A stretch of DNA of 64,000 bases. Source: Woeseiaceae bacterium. GTDB taxonomy: Bacteria; Pseudomonadota; Gammaproteobacteria; Steroidobacterales; Woeseiaceae. The position numbers and the translations under genes are program-made. Position 1 is the first letter of the stretch; every line of letters starts with the position of its first letter. The notes beneath the pieces are model-generated. The model worked only from the letters and a program-made list of their open reading frames with translations, ran no database searches and was not told where the DNA came from. Of the stretch, positions 17,535-27,997 are shown piece by piece. The stretch is from the NCBI GenBank assembly GCA_028227395.1, contig JAOIZZ010000005.1, forward strand, positions 52,123 through 116,122, in the 5' to 3' direction.

Positions 17535-20312
17535 ATGAAAAATAGATCTTTAGCATTAATGTTTATGATATATCTATTGTTTGCTGATCTCCTGGCTGAC
17601 GAAATAACATGGAAAGATACCATTGCCAGAGTTTCATCAGCGGTAGTCAGTATAAAAATAGATAGCCCAAAAGCCTTTGACACTGAATGGAATACCTCAT
17701 CTCAAGCTACTGGATTTATTGTAGATGCTGAAAATGGCTTGATTTTAACTAATCGTCATGTGGTTACAACCGGACCCATCAGAGCAGAAGCTTTATTTTT
17801 GAATAATGAGGAAATCGAGTTAACTCCGATTTATCGTGACCCCGTACATGATTTTGGATTTTTTAAATACAATCCTGATGATTTAAAATACATTAAACCT
17901 GCGACTTTAAAACTTTCACCAGAAGAGGCGAAAGTTGGCCAAGAAATCCGAGTTATTGGTAACGATGCAGGGGAAAAACTTTCTATTTTGGCAGGGACTA
18001 TTGCGAGATTAGATCGACAAGCACCTGATTATGGGCGGGGTAATTACAACGATTTTAATACTTTTTATTTTCAGGCAGCTTCTGGAACATCCGGTGGATC
18101 ATCAGGAGCGCCAGTAATTAATATTCAAGGTAATGCGGTGGCACTCAATGCTGGTGCGAATAACTCATCCGCGAGCAGTTTCTTTTTGCCTTTAGATAGA
18201 ATTGAGCGAGCGCTAGAACTCATTCAGAAAAATCAATCAATAACGCGGGGCACTTTGCAAACAGAGTTTACTCAATTAACTTTTGATGAGCTAAAGAGGC
18301 TTGGTCTGACACCAGAAATGGAGTCACTTTTTAGAGGTCAGGGCAATGATACTGATGGTATGCTAGTTGTCCATAGGGTGATAAAAGAGTCACCGATAGA
18401 ACAATACCTCCAACCGGGCGATATTCTGCTAACTGTAGATGAAATATTAATTGCTGATTTTATTTCACTGGCTGAAATTTTAGATCAAAAGGTGAATGAG
18501 AAAATCAATGTCGAAGTTGAGCGAGGCGGTAAAAATATTAGTTTTATGGTTGATGTGACTAATTTGCATGATATTACACCTAGCTCTTATTTGTCATTCG
18601 GCGATGCTATTTTTAATAATTTCTCCTATCAACAAGCGCGACATTATAATCGCTCTTTAGAAGGGGTTTATGTTGCTGATCCAGGATATTCATTATCAAG
18701 ATCAGCAATTCCTGCTGGAGCAGTTATTTTTGAGATAGATGGAAAGAGTATTACGACAATTGAAGATTTACAAAATTATTTATCTCAATTGACTCACCAA
18801 AATAAGATGAATGTCAGATTTGTTAAATTCTCAGACCCTATCAATAGCGTACTTAGATCTGTTGAGGTTGATCGTACCTGGTTTAAAAGTGAAATATGCA
18901 TAAGAAATGAAAGCAATGGATCTTGGCCATGTCAACAACTTGATACTGGTACTCAAGAAAATGCACAATTTACAAGAAGTGCATCTTTTACTAAATACAA
19001 AGAATCGTTGAAAAATAAAATTGCCCCCTCTTTGGTGCATGTTACCTTTGATTTACCTTATCCTGTTGCTGGAATTGTAAATCGACACTATTACGGCACC
19101 GGGTTATTGGTCGATAAAGAAAACGGTCTAGTCATTGTTGATCGAAATACAGTGCCTCTATCAATGGGGGACATTAGATTAACATTTGCTGGCTCACTGG
19201 AGATTTCAGGTAAAGTTGAATTTATTCATCCACTGCATAACCTTGCCATTGTGAAGTATGACCCAGATTTAATTGGTGATACTTTAGTTAGAGAAGCTAA
19301 ATTTAATACAAAACCCCTCGAGGCTGGAGATGAAGCCAGTTTATCAGGACTTAAAGTTGATCATCAGTTGTTCCATCAAAAAGTCACCGTATCATCCATT
19401 GATCCATTGATTTTACCGCCTTCGATAAAGTTTTCAGACACAAATATTGAGGTGATTGATTTAGTGAATGCGCCGGATGATATTTACGGGGTATTAACTG
19501 ATAAAAAAGGCAATATTAGAGCATTATGGACCAGTTTTGCTTATCGTTCTGGGGGCGAGACTTTGCAAATAAATCGCGGTATCAGCTCAGATTTAATCAG
19601 TGAGTTTATTGCTCAAATTAAAGAAGATAAACCACTCTATTCGCTGGACCTTGATTTAGGTTATATCCCATTATTCTCAGCTCGTAAAATGGGGTTGAGT
19701 GACGAGTGGATTAATAAGTTTGAATTGATAAATGGGCGCCGTCTAATGATTGTGAATAATCGCATATCTGGGTCTCCCGCCTCAAAAGTAATTCAAAATG
19801 GAGATATTATCCTATCTATTAACAACCAATTGATTTCATCGTTTCGCGATTATGAAAAGTTCAGTCAATCAAAATCGATAACGGTAAATTTATGGCGACA
19901 AAATAAATTATTGGAATACGATATTGATACTGAGTTGTTGAATGGTAATGACATCGATCACGTCTTGATATGGGCAGGAGCTCATCTCCATGAACCACAT
20001 CGAACCATAGCTCAGCGTGGGATTGATCCATCAGGAGTGTATGTCGCATTTAGTAATTATGGCTCACCGGCAACTCGATATGGATTAAAAATAGGACAAA
20101 GAATAGTGGCTGTAAACGAAATTGACACACCAACCCTGGATGATTTTATTCATGAAATAAGAGATAAAAAGGATCGATCTTCATTGAGGCTTAAAACAAT
20201 TGCTTGGAATGGAGCGACAAAAATCATTACCATGAAACTAGACAATGAGTTCTGGTCGCCTTATGAACTAAAGAAAATATCTACAGGGTGGCAACGTTCA
20301 ATTATTAATTGA
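17535..20312 (+). CDS. tandem HtrA-like protease with degenerate second protease domain (Deg7/Nma111-like)
   Basis: A 925-residue exported protein (signal peptide about 1-21). The first trypsin-like domain has a complete triad: His75 in TNRHVV, Asp106 in PVHDFGFF and Ser190 in GGSSGAP. PDZ-like regions follow (about 245-345 and 365-450). A second protease-like domain (about 485-690) keeps the fold pattern GTGLLVDKENGLVIVDRNTV and HPLHNLAIVKYDP, but His and Asp are replaced by Asn and no serine motif is left. Two more PDZ-like regions end the protein (about 700-800 and 815-905). This active-plus-dead duplication is the architecture of plant Deg7 and yeast Nma111, and the VDRNTV segment resembles Deg7 as I recall it. 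Probably periplasmic quality control; substrates unknown. Confidence 0.85.
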   Translation: MKNRSLALMFMIYLLFADLLADEITWKDTIARVSSAVVSIKIDSPKAFDTEWNTSSQATGFIVDAENGLILTNRHVVTTGPIRAEALFLNNEEIELTPIYRDPVHDFGFFKYNPDDLKYIKPATLKLSPEEAKVGQEIRVIGNDAGEKLSILAGTIARLDRQAPDYGRGNYNDFNTFYFQAASGTSGGSSGAPVINIQGNAVALNAGANNSSASSFFLPLDRIERALELIQKNQSITRGTLQTEFTQLTFDELKRLGLTPEMESLFRGQGNDTDGMLVVHRVIKESPIEQYLQPGDILLTVDEILIADFISLAEILDQKVNEKINVEVERGGKNISFMVDVTNLHDITPSSYLSFGDAIFNNFSYQQARHYNRSLEGVYVADPGYSLSRSAIPAGAVIFEIDGKSITTIEDLQNYLSQLTHQNKMNVRFVKFSDPINSVLRSVEVDRTWFKSEICIRNESNGSWPCQQLDTGTQENAQFTRSASFTKYKESLKNKIAPSLVHVTFDLPYPVAGIVNRHYYGTGLLVDKENGLVIVDRNTVPLSMGDIRLTFAGSLEISGKVEFIHPLHNLAIVKYDPDLIGDTLVREAKFNTKPLEAGDEASLSGLKVDHQLFHQKVTVSSIDPLILPPSIKFSDTNIEVIDLVNAPDDIYGVLTDKKGNIRALWTSFAYRSGGETLQINRGISSDLISEFIAQIKEDKPLYSLDLDLGYIPLFSARKMGLSDEWINKFELINGRRLMIVNNRISGSPASKVIQNGDIILSINNQLISSFRDYEKFSQSKSITVNLWRQNKLLEYDIDTELLNGNDIDHVLIWAGAHLHEPHRTIAQRGIDPSGVYVAFSNYGSPATRYGLKIGQRIVAVNEIDTPTLDDFIHEIRDKKDRSSLRLKTIAWNGATKIITMKLDNEFWSPYELKKISTGWQRSIIN

Positions 20313-20330
20313 AATATATATGGATAAACT

Positions 20331-21590
20331 ATGAATAAGCGTTCTTTTTTAAAATATGCCACTTTATTTTCAGCGAGCTCATTTACCTTAGGTAAAAATC
20401 TTAAAGCAGCAAGTGAAATCAAAGGAGAAATCAATCTAGAAAACCTAACCATTGGTGCACAACCAATTTCAGCGATTGAGCGAAAAGAGCGTATTAAAAA
20501 AGCACAACAGTTGATGCAGAATCAAAATACAGATGCTTTGATACTGGAAGCGGGTTCAGCACTTATTTATTTTACTGGAGTTAAATGGCGTCGTTCTGAG
20601 CGCTTCACTGGTGCGGTTATCCCTAAAGAGGGTGAGATCGTCTTTGTGACCCCTTATTTTGAAGAGCCTTCTGTTAGAGAGAGCATGGCATTTGATGCGG
20701 AAGTGAGAACATGGCATGAACATGAAAATCCCTTCCAGGTGGTTGCGGGTATTTTAGATGATCGAGGGATATCATCAGGTCGACTGGCTATTGAGGAAAC
20801 AATACGTCATTTTATTGTCGATGGTATCGCACAAGCAGCCAAAAAAATTACTCTGATTTCAGGTAAAAGTATTACTCGCGGATGTCGTATGTATAAGTCC
20901 AAGAATGAGCTTAATTTAATGCAGATAGCGAATAATGTAACTCTTGAAGCTTACCGGTATGTGTATAAAAATATTGAATTGGGTATGCGCCCTCAAGATA
21001 TTGCCGCCATGATGAGTCGTACCACCGAGAAACTTGGTGGAGTAACTCAATTTTCTGGTGTATTACTGAATGAGGCCAGCGCCTATCCTCATGGGACTAA
21101 ACAACCACAAACAGTTAAGGAGAATGGCATTATCTTAATGGATTGCGGATGTTCTGTGTACGATTATGAATCGGATATTTCAAGAACTTGGGTTTTTGGT
21201 GAGCCCACTAAAAAACAACGCCAAGTCTGGGAAACGGTAAAGCAAGGACAAGAACTTGCACTGGAAACAGCTCAAATTGGTAATCCAGCTGGAAAAGTGG
21301 ATGATGTGGTCCGTGCTTTTTATGCTAAGCAGGGTTATGGACCGGATTATCAGACACCCGGTTTATCTCATCGATTGGGTCATGGGATCGGAATTGATGG
21401 TCATGAGCCGGTTAATTTTGTTAAAGGTGAAACCACCAAATTGGCGCTAGGCATGTGTTTTTCAAATGAGCCTGGTATCTATCTGTTTGGTGAGTTTGGC
21501 GTGCGTCTAGAGGATTGCCTTTATATCTCTGAGGATGGTCCAAAGTTATTTACAGAGTTATCCTTATCAATTGATGATCCGTTTGGCTAA
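20331..21590 (+). CDS. exported M24-family (Xaa-Pro type) metallopeptidase
   Basis: A 419-residue peptidase of the M24 pita-bread fold. The N-terminus [17 protein letters not shown] resembles a Tat signal (Lys-Arg instead of Arg-Arg before S-F-L-K), so export by Tat or Sec is likely. The dimetal ligands are all present: [18 protein letters not shown] (two Asp), [13 protein letters not shown] (His), SNEPGIY (Glu) and VRLEDCL (Glu). Unlike PepP at 12.3 kb, this one would act outside the cytoplasm. It is the last gene of the exported module, 18 bases after the HtrA-like gene, and overlaps the end of the convergent yyaL-like gene by 4 bases. Confidence 0.88.
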   Translation: MNKRSFLKYATLFSASSFTLGKNLKAASEIKGEINLENLTIGAQPISAIERKERIKKAQQLMQNQNTDALILEAGSALIYFTGVKWRRSERFTGAVIPKEGEIVFVTPYFEEPSVRESMAFDAEVRTWHEHENPFQVVAGILDDRGISSGRLAIEETIRHFIVDGIAQAAKKITLISGKSITRGCRMYKSKNELNLMQIANNVTLEAYRYVYKNIELGMRPQDIAAMMSRTTEKLGGVTQFSGVLLNEASAYPHGTKQPQTVKENGIILMDCGCSVYDYESDISRTWVFGEPTKKQRQVWETVKQGQELALETAQIGNPAGKVDDVVRAFYAKQGYGPDYQTPGLSHRLGHGIGIDGHEPVNFVKGETTKLALGMCFSNEPGIYLFGEFGVRLEDCLYISEDGPKLFTELSLSIDDPFG

Positions 21591-23659
21591 GCTTTATCTG
21601 TTTCGGTAATGAGACTGAGTAATTCTTCAAATGAAGATATCGGTTTGGAGCAATGATTACCCTTGCAATGATAAGCAACCACTTTATCTTCAATTGATTT
21701 TCGAATACCCAGTGAGGATGGCAATTCTTTTTCTGTCGATGGAATAGCAAAAATCATTCTTCTAGGCGAATAAATTTTGTTGGTTGCTTTTTGCCATTTT
21801 TGAATTTCATCATGATTTCCCCGAATAATAATAATCTCTGGATGCTCAAGATATTCTTCTAAAGTGTTGATTAAAGTTACATGGCCATGCGGCGCTTTAG
21901 ATAACATTTCCCATGCATTATGCAGCGTAGCTTCTGCCGCTGATAAGTATCTATTTTCTCCTAATAACCAACCTAATCTCTGCAGGGCAAAACTGGCAAT
22001 ACCATTGCCCGAAGGGGTGGCATCATCGGCCATGGGCTTTGGTCTGTATATTAGTTTTTCATGATCGTTGGCGGTAAAAAAGAAACCTCCATGATCATTA
22101 TCAAAAAAGTATTCTAACAATTGGTCTGCAAGCTGGATTGCAAAATTAAGATGTTGTGTATGCCATTTAGTTTGCAATGATTCAATTAAGGCATCTAATA
22201 AATAAGCATAATCATCAAGATAGGCTGGAAATTTTGCTTGATCATTTTTATAACAAGCCATTAATCGATTTTCATGCATGTGATTATGCTGAATAAAATC
22301 AATGGCTTTAAAATTAGATGCGCTAAAATCTTCTTCCTCAAGAACACGATCAGCAATGGCTAAGCCTTTTATTACTAGTGCATTCCAGGCGGTTAATTGC
22401 TTGTCATCAAGCGAGGGAGAAATACGCTTCACTCGCTCTTGCAAGAGTCTGTTTTTATTGGTATTGATATTAATGGCTAATTGATCTTTCGTGATATTGA
22501 ATTTTTTGATCAGAGCATCGGTATTGTTTTGGACGGTGAGATGCCATTTATTTTCAAAATTAGGCGCTTGATCTAAGCCAAAATAATGACTGAATACATC
22601 AATATCTTTTGTCTCTATAAGTTGCTCTATCTCTTTTTTCTCCCAGACATAGTAAGTACCTTCTTTGCCTTCTGAATCTGCATTAAGCGTAGAATAAAAA
22701 CCTCCGTCAATTGCTTGCATATCATTTAATATCCAGTTTGCCGTCTCTTTGGCTATCTTTTTAAACAACTTATCGCCCGTTGCTAGATAAGCATGCGCGT
22801 ATAAACTTAAGAGTGCGCCATTGTCATAAAGCATTTTTTCAAAATGAGGGATTTGCCAGTATCTATCAACACTGTAACGATAGAAGCCACCAGCGAGTTG
22901 ATCATAAATTCCGCCTTCCGCCATTCGCGTCAGTGAGAGTGTCGCCATATAGAGTGCTTCGATATCCGGTTCTGCTGTAAAAGCACCATTGCGCCAATGT
23001 CTTAATAATCTGTCTAGAGTGGTTGGATGGGGAAATTTAGGTGCACTGCCTATGCCCCCGTATTCTCTATCGAGACTATTTTCTATTTCTTTTCTAGCAA
23101 GTGCTATAGGGGAGGCATCTATTTTTTGATGGTCAATTTTCGTAATCGGCAAAAGATTAGCAAAGATTTTATTGAGTTTTTCTCCTTGAGTCTTAATGTC
23201 ATCTTGTTGTTTTTCGTAATAATCGGCAACACGCACCAAAAGATCAGGGAAGCTCGGCATGCCATGACGGGGTTCATTGGGGAAATAGGTGCCCCCAAAA
23301 AAAGGCCGATGATTTAGAGGATCTAAAAACATAGTTAATGGCCAGCCACCCGTTCTTTGGGTCAAGATTTGATGTGCTGTTTGATAAATTTGATCAATGT
23401 CAGGACGTTCTTCACGATCAATTTTTATATTTATAAAGAATTGATTCATTATTTTAGCGATTTTGCGATCTTCGAAAGATTCATGTGCCATGACATGGCA
23501 CCAATGACAGGCTGAATAACCAATTGAGAGTAGAATGGGTTTATTTTCTGTCGCTGCTTTATTTAAACTTTTCTCATTCCATGGAAACCAATGAACAGGG
23601 TTGTCACTATGCTGGAGTAAGTAAGGACTGGATTCATGAATAAGATCATTTTTTGTCAT
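21587..23659 (-). CDS. YyaL/DUF255 thioredoxin-domain protein
   Basis: A 690-residue member of the YyaL/SPATA20 family. The N-terminal thioredoxin-like domain (about 1-165) has [34 protein letters not shown] with a CxxC pair and [12 protein letters not shown]. The rest is an alpha/alpha toroid like the N-acylglucosamine 2-epimerase fold, with [18 protein letters not shown] and [16 protein letters not shown]. The enzymatic role is not established. It stands alone, convergent with the M24 peptidase gene. Confidence 0.93.
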   Translation of the reverse strand: MTKNDLIHESSPYLLQHSDNPVHWFPWNEKSLNKAATENKPILLSIGYSACHWCHVMAHESFEDRKIAKIMNQFFINIKIDREERPDIDQIYQTAHQILTQRTGGWPLTMFLDPLNHRPFFGGTYFPNEPRHGMPSFPDLLVRVADYYEKQQDDIKTQGEKLNKIFANLLPITKIDHQKIDASPIALARKEIENSLDREYGGIGSAPKFPHPTTLDRLLRHWRNGAFTAEPDIEALYMATLSLTRMAEGGIYDQLAGGFYRYSVDRYWQIPHFEKMLYDNGALLSLYAHAYLATGDKLFKKIAKETANWILNDMQAIDGGFYSTLNADSEGKEGTYYVWEKKEIEQLIETKDIDVFSHYFGLDQAPNFENKWHLTVQNNTDALIKKFNITKDQLAININTNKNRLLQERVKRISPSLDDKQLTAWNALVIKGLAIADRVLEEEDFSASNFKAIDFIQHNHMHENRLMACYKNDQAKFPAYLDDYAYLLDALIESLQTKWHTQHLNFAIQLADQLLEYFFDNDHGGFFFTANDHEKLIYRPKPMADDATPSGNGIASFALQRLGWLLGENRYLSAAEATLHNAWEMLSKAPHGHVTLINTLEEYLEHPEIIIIRGNHDEIQKWQKATNKIYSPRRMIFAIPSTEKELPSSLGIRKSIEDKVVAYHCKGNHCSKPISSFEELLSLITETDKA

Positions 23660-23895
23660 GAATTTATTATCATGCTTTAGGCAATTTAAAGAAAGTAATC
23701 TGTATAATAAATCGAGAAAATAATCAGCAGATGTTTCTTTTGTAACAAATTACTTAAAAAAGCACGAATTACTTGTCATTGATAACTATTTGAGAAATAC
23801 TTGCTGTAGTAATTTTTTAAAAAAATATAAATATTTAAGATATGAAGGGAAATATTCATCCTTCATAAAACCAAGTTTACATTTAGGAGATAAAA

Positions 23896-24225
23896 ATGGT
23901 TGAGAAAGTTAAAGATCTTTGGTTACGTAATTTCATGAAAAGCAGAATTTGGTTTTTAGGAATAATCATTATTACTTTAACTGCTTGTGGTGGTGGAGGT
24001 GGTGGAGACGCCGCTACGCCAGCACCTTCTGGAGTATGTGACGCTGCCTGTGTTGCAAAAGCTGCCGCCGATAAAGCTGCCGCCGATGCCGCTGCCGCTG
24101 ATGCTGCCGCTGCCGCTGCCGCTGCCGCTGCCGCTGCCGCTGATGCCGCTGCTGCCGCTAAATTCACCATTGGACTGGGTATTCCAAAGGAAATGGATGT
24201 GGTTAGAGTGCAAGAAGATATTTAA
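23896..24225 (+). CDS. small Ala/Asp-rich lipoprotein
   Basis: A 109-residue protein. AGGAG lies 7 bases before ATG 23896. The hydrophobic segment IWFLGIIIITLTAC ends in a lipobox (LTAC), followed by a glycine run (GGGGGGD), as in many outer-membrane lipoproteins. Residues about 56-88 are nearly all Ala and Asp, encoded by a GCTGCC-type repeat. The short tail KFTIGLGIPKEMDVV ends abruptly, so it may be a remnant of a longer gene. Its function is unknown. It lies 58 bases before the 1228-residue exported protein, probably in one transcript. Confidence 0.6.
   Translation: MVEKVKDLWLRNFMKSRIWFLGIIIITLTACGGGGGGDAATPAPSGVCDAACVAKAAADKAAADAAAADAAAAAAAAAAAAADAAAAAKFTIGLGIPKEMDVVRVQEDI
24061..24160 (+). 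repeat. GCTGCC hexanucleotide low-complexity tract
   Basis: About 100 bases made almost only of GCT, GCC and GAT codons, with the purest run of GCTGCC units near 24104-24140. The unit is six bases, so slippage would change the number of alanines in the lipoprotein without shifting the frame. This tract is far richer in G+C than its surroundings. Confidence 0.8.
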
Positions 24226-24283
24226 CCGATACCTTAACCAATACAATGAATTCAATTAAATTTTTGATAGAGAGAATATAAAT

Positions 24284-27200
24284 ATGAGTAAAATAATAAA
24301 AAGTACTTTTTCAATAATGGCAATCGTTCTTTTGCCTTTCTCAATTTTCGCGCAAACAGCCTATGATACCGATGCAGTCGATTACTACGTCTCTGATAAC
24401 GCTGCCAATGAGTCTTTAGAAGAAGTGAATTTTATTATGTGCATGATGAATGCAATGGCCGCAGATAAGATGGTCAATAGAGGGCCTTATAAGGTTTCTC
24501 TTTATGAGGATGATTGTGATGCCGCGGCTGATGCCAGCGCCACCAATGGTGCTGCTGCAAAACCAAAATCTGCAAAATCTGCCGAGACGAAAAAATCAAC
24601 GACGACCACCACGACAGCAAGTACCGCTAAAACAGTAACAGTAGGTTATGCAGATGTGACACGTGCAGATACTTCTTCTCCTCAAAAGATGAAAGCTTGG
24701 GTTGAAATAAAAGGTCAAATGGAAGATTGGGCGGAAAACCTGTCAGCCAATGAGTTAGCCACTATGCCAGGTGGCGGGAAAGAGCCTGACATTACGGTTT
24801 ATCTTGAGATGTTGACTACTGCAGCGCCATCAGCTACCTCACAATTCGGAGAATTTGATTTAGCAATGAGCTTTACGTTGAGTAATTTTACGCAATTTGG
24901 TGAGTGCCCGGCTGAAGCTGGAACAGCTGAACAGAAAGTTGAAGTGGGCTGTGCTTCACCTGCAGGAGCGAGTGTTGGGGGTGGAAGAATTCTCGCTTCA
25001 GGAGATACCATTTCATACGTCGATTTTCGACAAGGTGAAGCGCCGGTAACCGCTGTGCTTAAATTTACGGGCGATAAAATAGAAGGAATCGCGACAAAAG
25101 AGACGGGTTTTGATACCGGAGCACCGGATTATGAATTTTTTGATATGGAGAAAAAAGAAGCGTTTGTTATTGATAATAGTGCTGCTGCAGTTTATTGCAG
25201 TAAGACGATAGCGGCAGGGATTTTAGATTTTGATGATTTTGTAGAAACTGATGGTTATTTTCTTCCGAAGAGCAATGCTGTGACATTGCCGCATACTCCC
25301 TCTGGAACAAGTGCTGATGAGAATTGTTACTCACTAAAAGAATCTGATGCCAATAAGAATGTGCATCGTTATGGTGTTTATGATCTAAATGGAGACAGAG
25401 CTGCACTTTCAGGTGTTTCTGGCTTCCCTATGACTGCGAATGTGACTGATAGTGATGGCGCTGACATAGAACTATTTGGTTGGGCGGATAACTGGAATAT
25501 TCATGTTGATAATCCAGGTGGAGTGAAACTTTGGGATGAGAATACGGTCTTTACGAAAGAGCAGTATGCGGGAGAAACTGGCACTGCTCTGCAAATAAAG
25601 ATTGCAGAAGCAAACCAGAGAGTGACCAAATTTGAGAAAAGTTATTTGGCATTAAGTGATCTCGATAAATTAACTATGATTACTTGGATCAATCCAAATG
25701 ATGATACCTTCGGTGCTGGCTATCAAGCACTTGGCTTTACTGGATCAGAAGCAGAATATTCAGGTTCTTATAACAAAACTAATGAAACATGGACTATTAC
25801 CAAGAAAATAGATTGGTCGAGTGGTTGGAATGAAACAACTCTCGGTACACCAATTGAATTCACTAATGCTCAAGCCATAAGTGCATTGTCCTCTACAAAC
25901 GAAGATTCTTACACGCAACAAAAAGAACCCATGAATGGATTGCAAATCAATACGTATCGATTCAAGATAACGGATTATCTGCAAGGCTCTACGTTGAGCG
26001 CTTCTGCTGCTGAAAATGTTCAGTACTGGTGGCTAGGTGGACCTGGAGAATATACTGGACCTTCCGATATGTTTTTTGGCGGGTACCCATGGGGTAAAGA
26101 CACGGGAGATAATCCAGGGATTGATCTTGAGAATTTACAAGGTTTAATTAATGGAACAGCGAATGCACGACCGTTAAAATTAAAAGGTTATTTTGGCAAT
26201 ATACCTAATGCAGGTAGTGGTACCACCACGGTGACCGTCACTTTAACTCAGGGTGATTCTGCCTCGAGAAGCGGAAATGAAGATCAGATCACGGGTTCTG
26301 TTCCTGTTGCTTGGACTTCAAATGGGACGACTTTGACTGCTACTGTTGCGGCAGGGTCTACTCTTTCAGGCATCTATAACGATGGTGGCTCGGCAGTAAA
26401 CTTCACTATGACAATAGCAAATACCTACACTAAAAGTGTCACTAAGGACTCAGATGGCAACGCCGTTTTTGAACTTATGCTAGGTGATGGATTGAAATTT
26501 GTTAAAGATAAAGTTGGATCTTTCGCTAGCTTCTTCTCAGATGATCAGCAAGTTAATTTCCTGGTTGATTTTGGTACGCTGCCGGTTTACACCGTAGAAA
26601 GCCAATCAGAAGCAGTAGATAAATTTGCGATGACCACGACAGTTAAATCCAGCCCTGGCGTGAATGCTGCGGATGCTTGGACTGATGAGCGAGGATTATG
26701 GGCTTGGTCGCCGGATACCGGCAATGGTTATGAGATTGGCATCGATACACTTAGAAATCCAACTTCTAATTCCACCGCCAATGGAATTCAAGTGGAAACT
26801 CGAACAGAGCTCACTCCATCGCAATATCCTGCTAAATTAAAGTGCGTCTTTAATTGCACTTCTGCCTCTACGATTAACGCGACAGCAAACGCAGCAAAAG
26901 CGCTGAGCGATAACGGGACGGTTGTGAGTCCATACATACCAGCTACTGTTCAATACGTTAAATCAGGCGATCAAATTAATCAGTATTATCCTGGAGTCCT
27001 AGCGACCGATACTGTGACTTATACACCAGACGGTTTGGTCATTAAAGATGCGGGTGGCACAGCAATGGGTTTTGCATCTTCTATAACAGAAGAAGATGTT
27101 CGTAAGGGCAACTATAAAAATATTCCAAGTGAGTATTACACGGAATCACTTGAATGGGGTATTCGTGTCAATAAACTCCTTGGAGGAACAGATGCTGAGA

Positions 27201-27970
27201 TCGCCACTCAACTAGCCACGCTTGAATGCGAAAGATCGGATAATACAAAAGTGGTCAGTAACACAAATGCCTATCGTGACACGCACCCTGTTTTTAGTGC
27301 GACAGCGACGCGTTATTGTGAGAATGCTTTTTATGACGGTGCTGGCCCAACAACTTGGTATGAAATGGAATTTGGTGCCGCTGAATGGCAAAGAAAGAAA
27401 TACGCAAAAGATGCTGCAAGTGGTCTTTATGTGAACTTTGCTAAACCAAAAGTTTTGTATTATGACGTACCAGATGATGCAGCAGCTTATGGAAATGATG
27501 CCGGTAAGAGCGTCAGACTTGATTTTGGTGGTTTTGGTGATCTTTGGGGAATACCAGGGAACGTGATCAATTTTCAAACGGGTGAAGTAATCGGTGAATT
27601 TGTCGAAGAGTGGAATGATAATTACCGTTATGTGCAACGCTTTGCGATTGAACCTCATTCATCACAATCAGCTGGTTATCCTGTGTTGTATGAAAAAGCA
27701 ACGTCAACTACTTATAAAGTAAAAGCGCTAGAAGGCGAGCAATGGTTGAAGAAGAAAGATTCTGCAAAAGGCACACTATCTTATACTTTGGCAGCTACAG
27801 ACTTACCGAAGTTTTCTACAATTAGATATGTGTCACCGACGATATTTAGTGCCACGGGTGGGGAAGCCACCGTTAATCCAGACTCAATCGGTGCTATACC
27901 AGCGCAAAGTGCATTGATTAACAGCGGTAAACCAGCTGTGATTCATGGAGATTTAGCTGTGACGTTTTAA
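24284..27970 (+). CDS. large exported protein of unknown function
   Basis: A 1228-residue protein with a clear signal peptide (IKSTFSIMAIVLLPFSIFAQ, cleavage probably after FAQ). No catalytic or binding family was recognised. A Lys/Thr/Ala linker (about 85-120) separates a short N-terminal part (with CMMNAMAADKMVNRGPY) from a long, beta-rich, Asp/Gly/Thr-rich body. The body contains many aromatic and cysteine residues (for example FGECPAEAG, VYCSKTIAAG and KCVFNCTSA). No membrane anchor or autotransporter barrel is evident at the C-terminus, which ends in GDLAVTF. It could be secreted, or surface-held by an unseen partner. The preceding lipoprotein gene and the strong terminator behind it make a two-gene unit. 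Confidence 0.75.
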   Translation: MSKIIKSTFSIMAIVLLPFSIFAQTAYDTDAVDYYVSDNAANESLEEVNFIMCMMNAMAADKMVNRGPYKVSLYEDDCDAAADASATNGAAAKPKSAKSAETKKSTTTTTTASTAKTVTVGYADVTRADTSSPQKMKAWVEIKGQMEDWAENLSANELATMPGGGKEPDITVYLEMLTTAAPSATSQFGEFDLAMSFTLSNFTQFGECPAEAGTAEQKVEVGCASPAGASVGGGRILASGDTISYVDFRQGEAPVTAVLKFTGDKIEGIATKETGFDTGAPDYEFFDMEKKEAFVIDNSAAAVYCSKTIAAGILDFDDFVETDGYFLPKSNAVTLPHTPSGTSADENCYSLKESDANKNVHRYGVYDLNGDRAALSGVSGFPMTANVTDSDGADIELFGWADNWNIHVDNPGGVKLWDENTVFTKEQYAGETGTALQIKIAEANQRVTKFEKSYLALSDLDKLTMITWINPNDDTFGAGYQALGFTGSEAEYSGSYNKTNETWTITKKIDWSSGWNETTLGTPIEFTNAQAISALSSTNEDSYTQQKEPMNGLQINTYRFKITDYLQGSTLSASAAENVQYWWLGGPGEYTGPSDMFFGGYPWGKDTGDNPGIDLENLQGLINGTANARPLKLKGYFGNIPNAGSGTTTVTVTLTQGDSASRSGNEDQITGSVPVAWTSNGTTLTATVAAGSTLSGIYNDGGSAVNFTMTIANTYTKSVTKDSDGNAVFELMLGDGLKFVKDKVGSFASFFSDDQQVNFLVDFGTLPVYTVESQSEAVDKFAMTTTVKSSPGVNAADAWTDERGLWAWSPDTGNGYEIGIDTLRNPTSNSTANGIQVETRTELTPSQYPAKLKCVFNCTSASTINATANAAKALSDNGTVVSPYIPATVQYVKSGDQINQYYPGVLATDTVTYTPDGLVIKDAGGTAMGFASSITEEDVRKGNYKNIPSEYYTESLEWGIRVNKLLGGTDAEIATQLATLECERSDNTKVVSNTNAYRDTHPVFSATATRYCENAFYDGAGPTTWYEMEFGAAEWQRKKYAKDAASGLYVNFAKPKVLYYDVPDDAAAYGNDAGKSVRLDFGGFGDLWGIPGNVINFQTGEVIGEFVEEWNDNYRYVQRFAIEPHSSQSAGYPVLYEKATSTTYKVKALEGEQWLKKKDSAKGTLSYTLAATDLPKFSTIRYVSPTIFSATGGEATVNPDSIGAIPAQSALINSGKPAVIHGDLAVTF

Positions 27971-27997
27971 GTTAGTTAATATCATTTAGTGAAAAGT

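Noticed and set aside
23027..23317. 96-codon plus-strand frame
   Set aside because: It is a shadow of the YyaL-like gene on the opposite strand and has no independent support.
24061..24160. Possible CRISPR or tandem-repeat array
   Set aside because: The units are six bases without spacers and lie inside a coding frame, so this is low-complexity coding sequence.
23883..24259. Ala-rich, Ser/Gly-rich and Leu/Pro-rich frames in other phases over the repeat near 24.1 kb
   Set aside because: They are by-products of reading the GCTGCC repeat in other frames; only the lipoprotein frame has a ribosome-binding site and a lipobox.
27212..27658. 148-codon minus-strand frame
   Set aside because: It lies wholly inside the 1228-residue gene, has no start signal and shows no recognisable domain.
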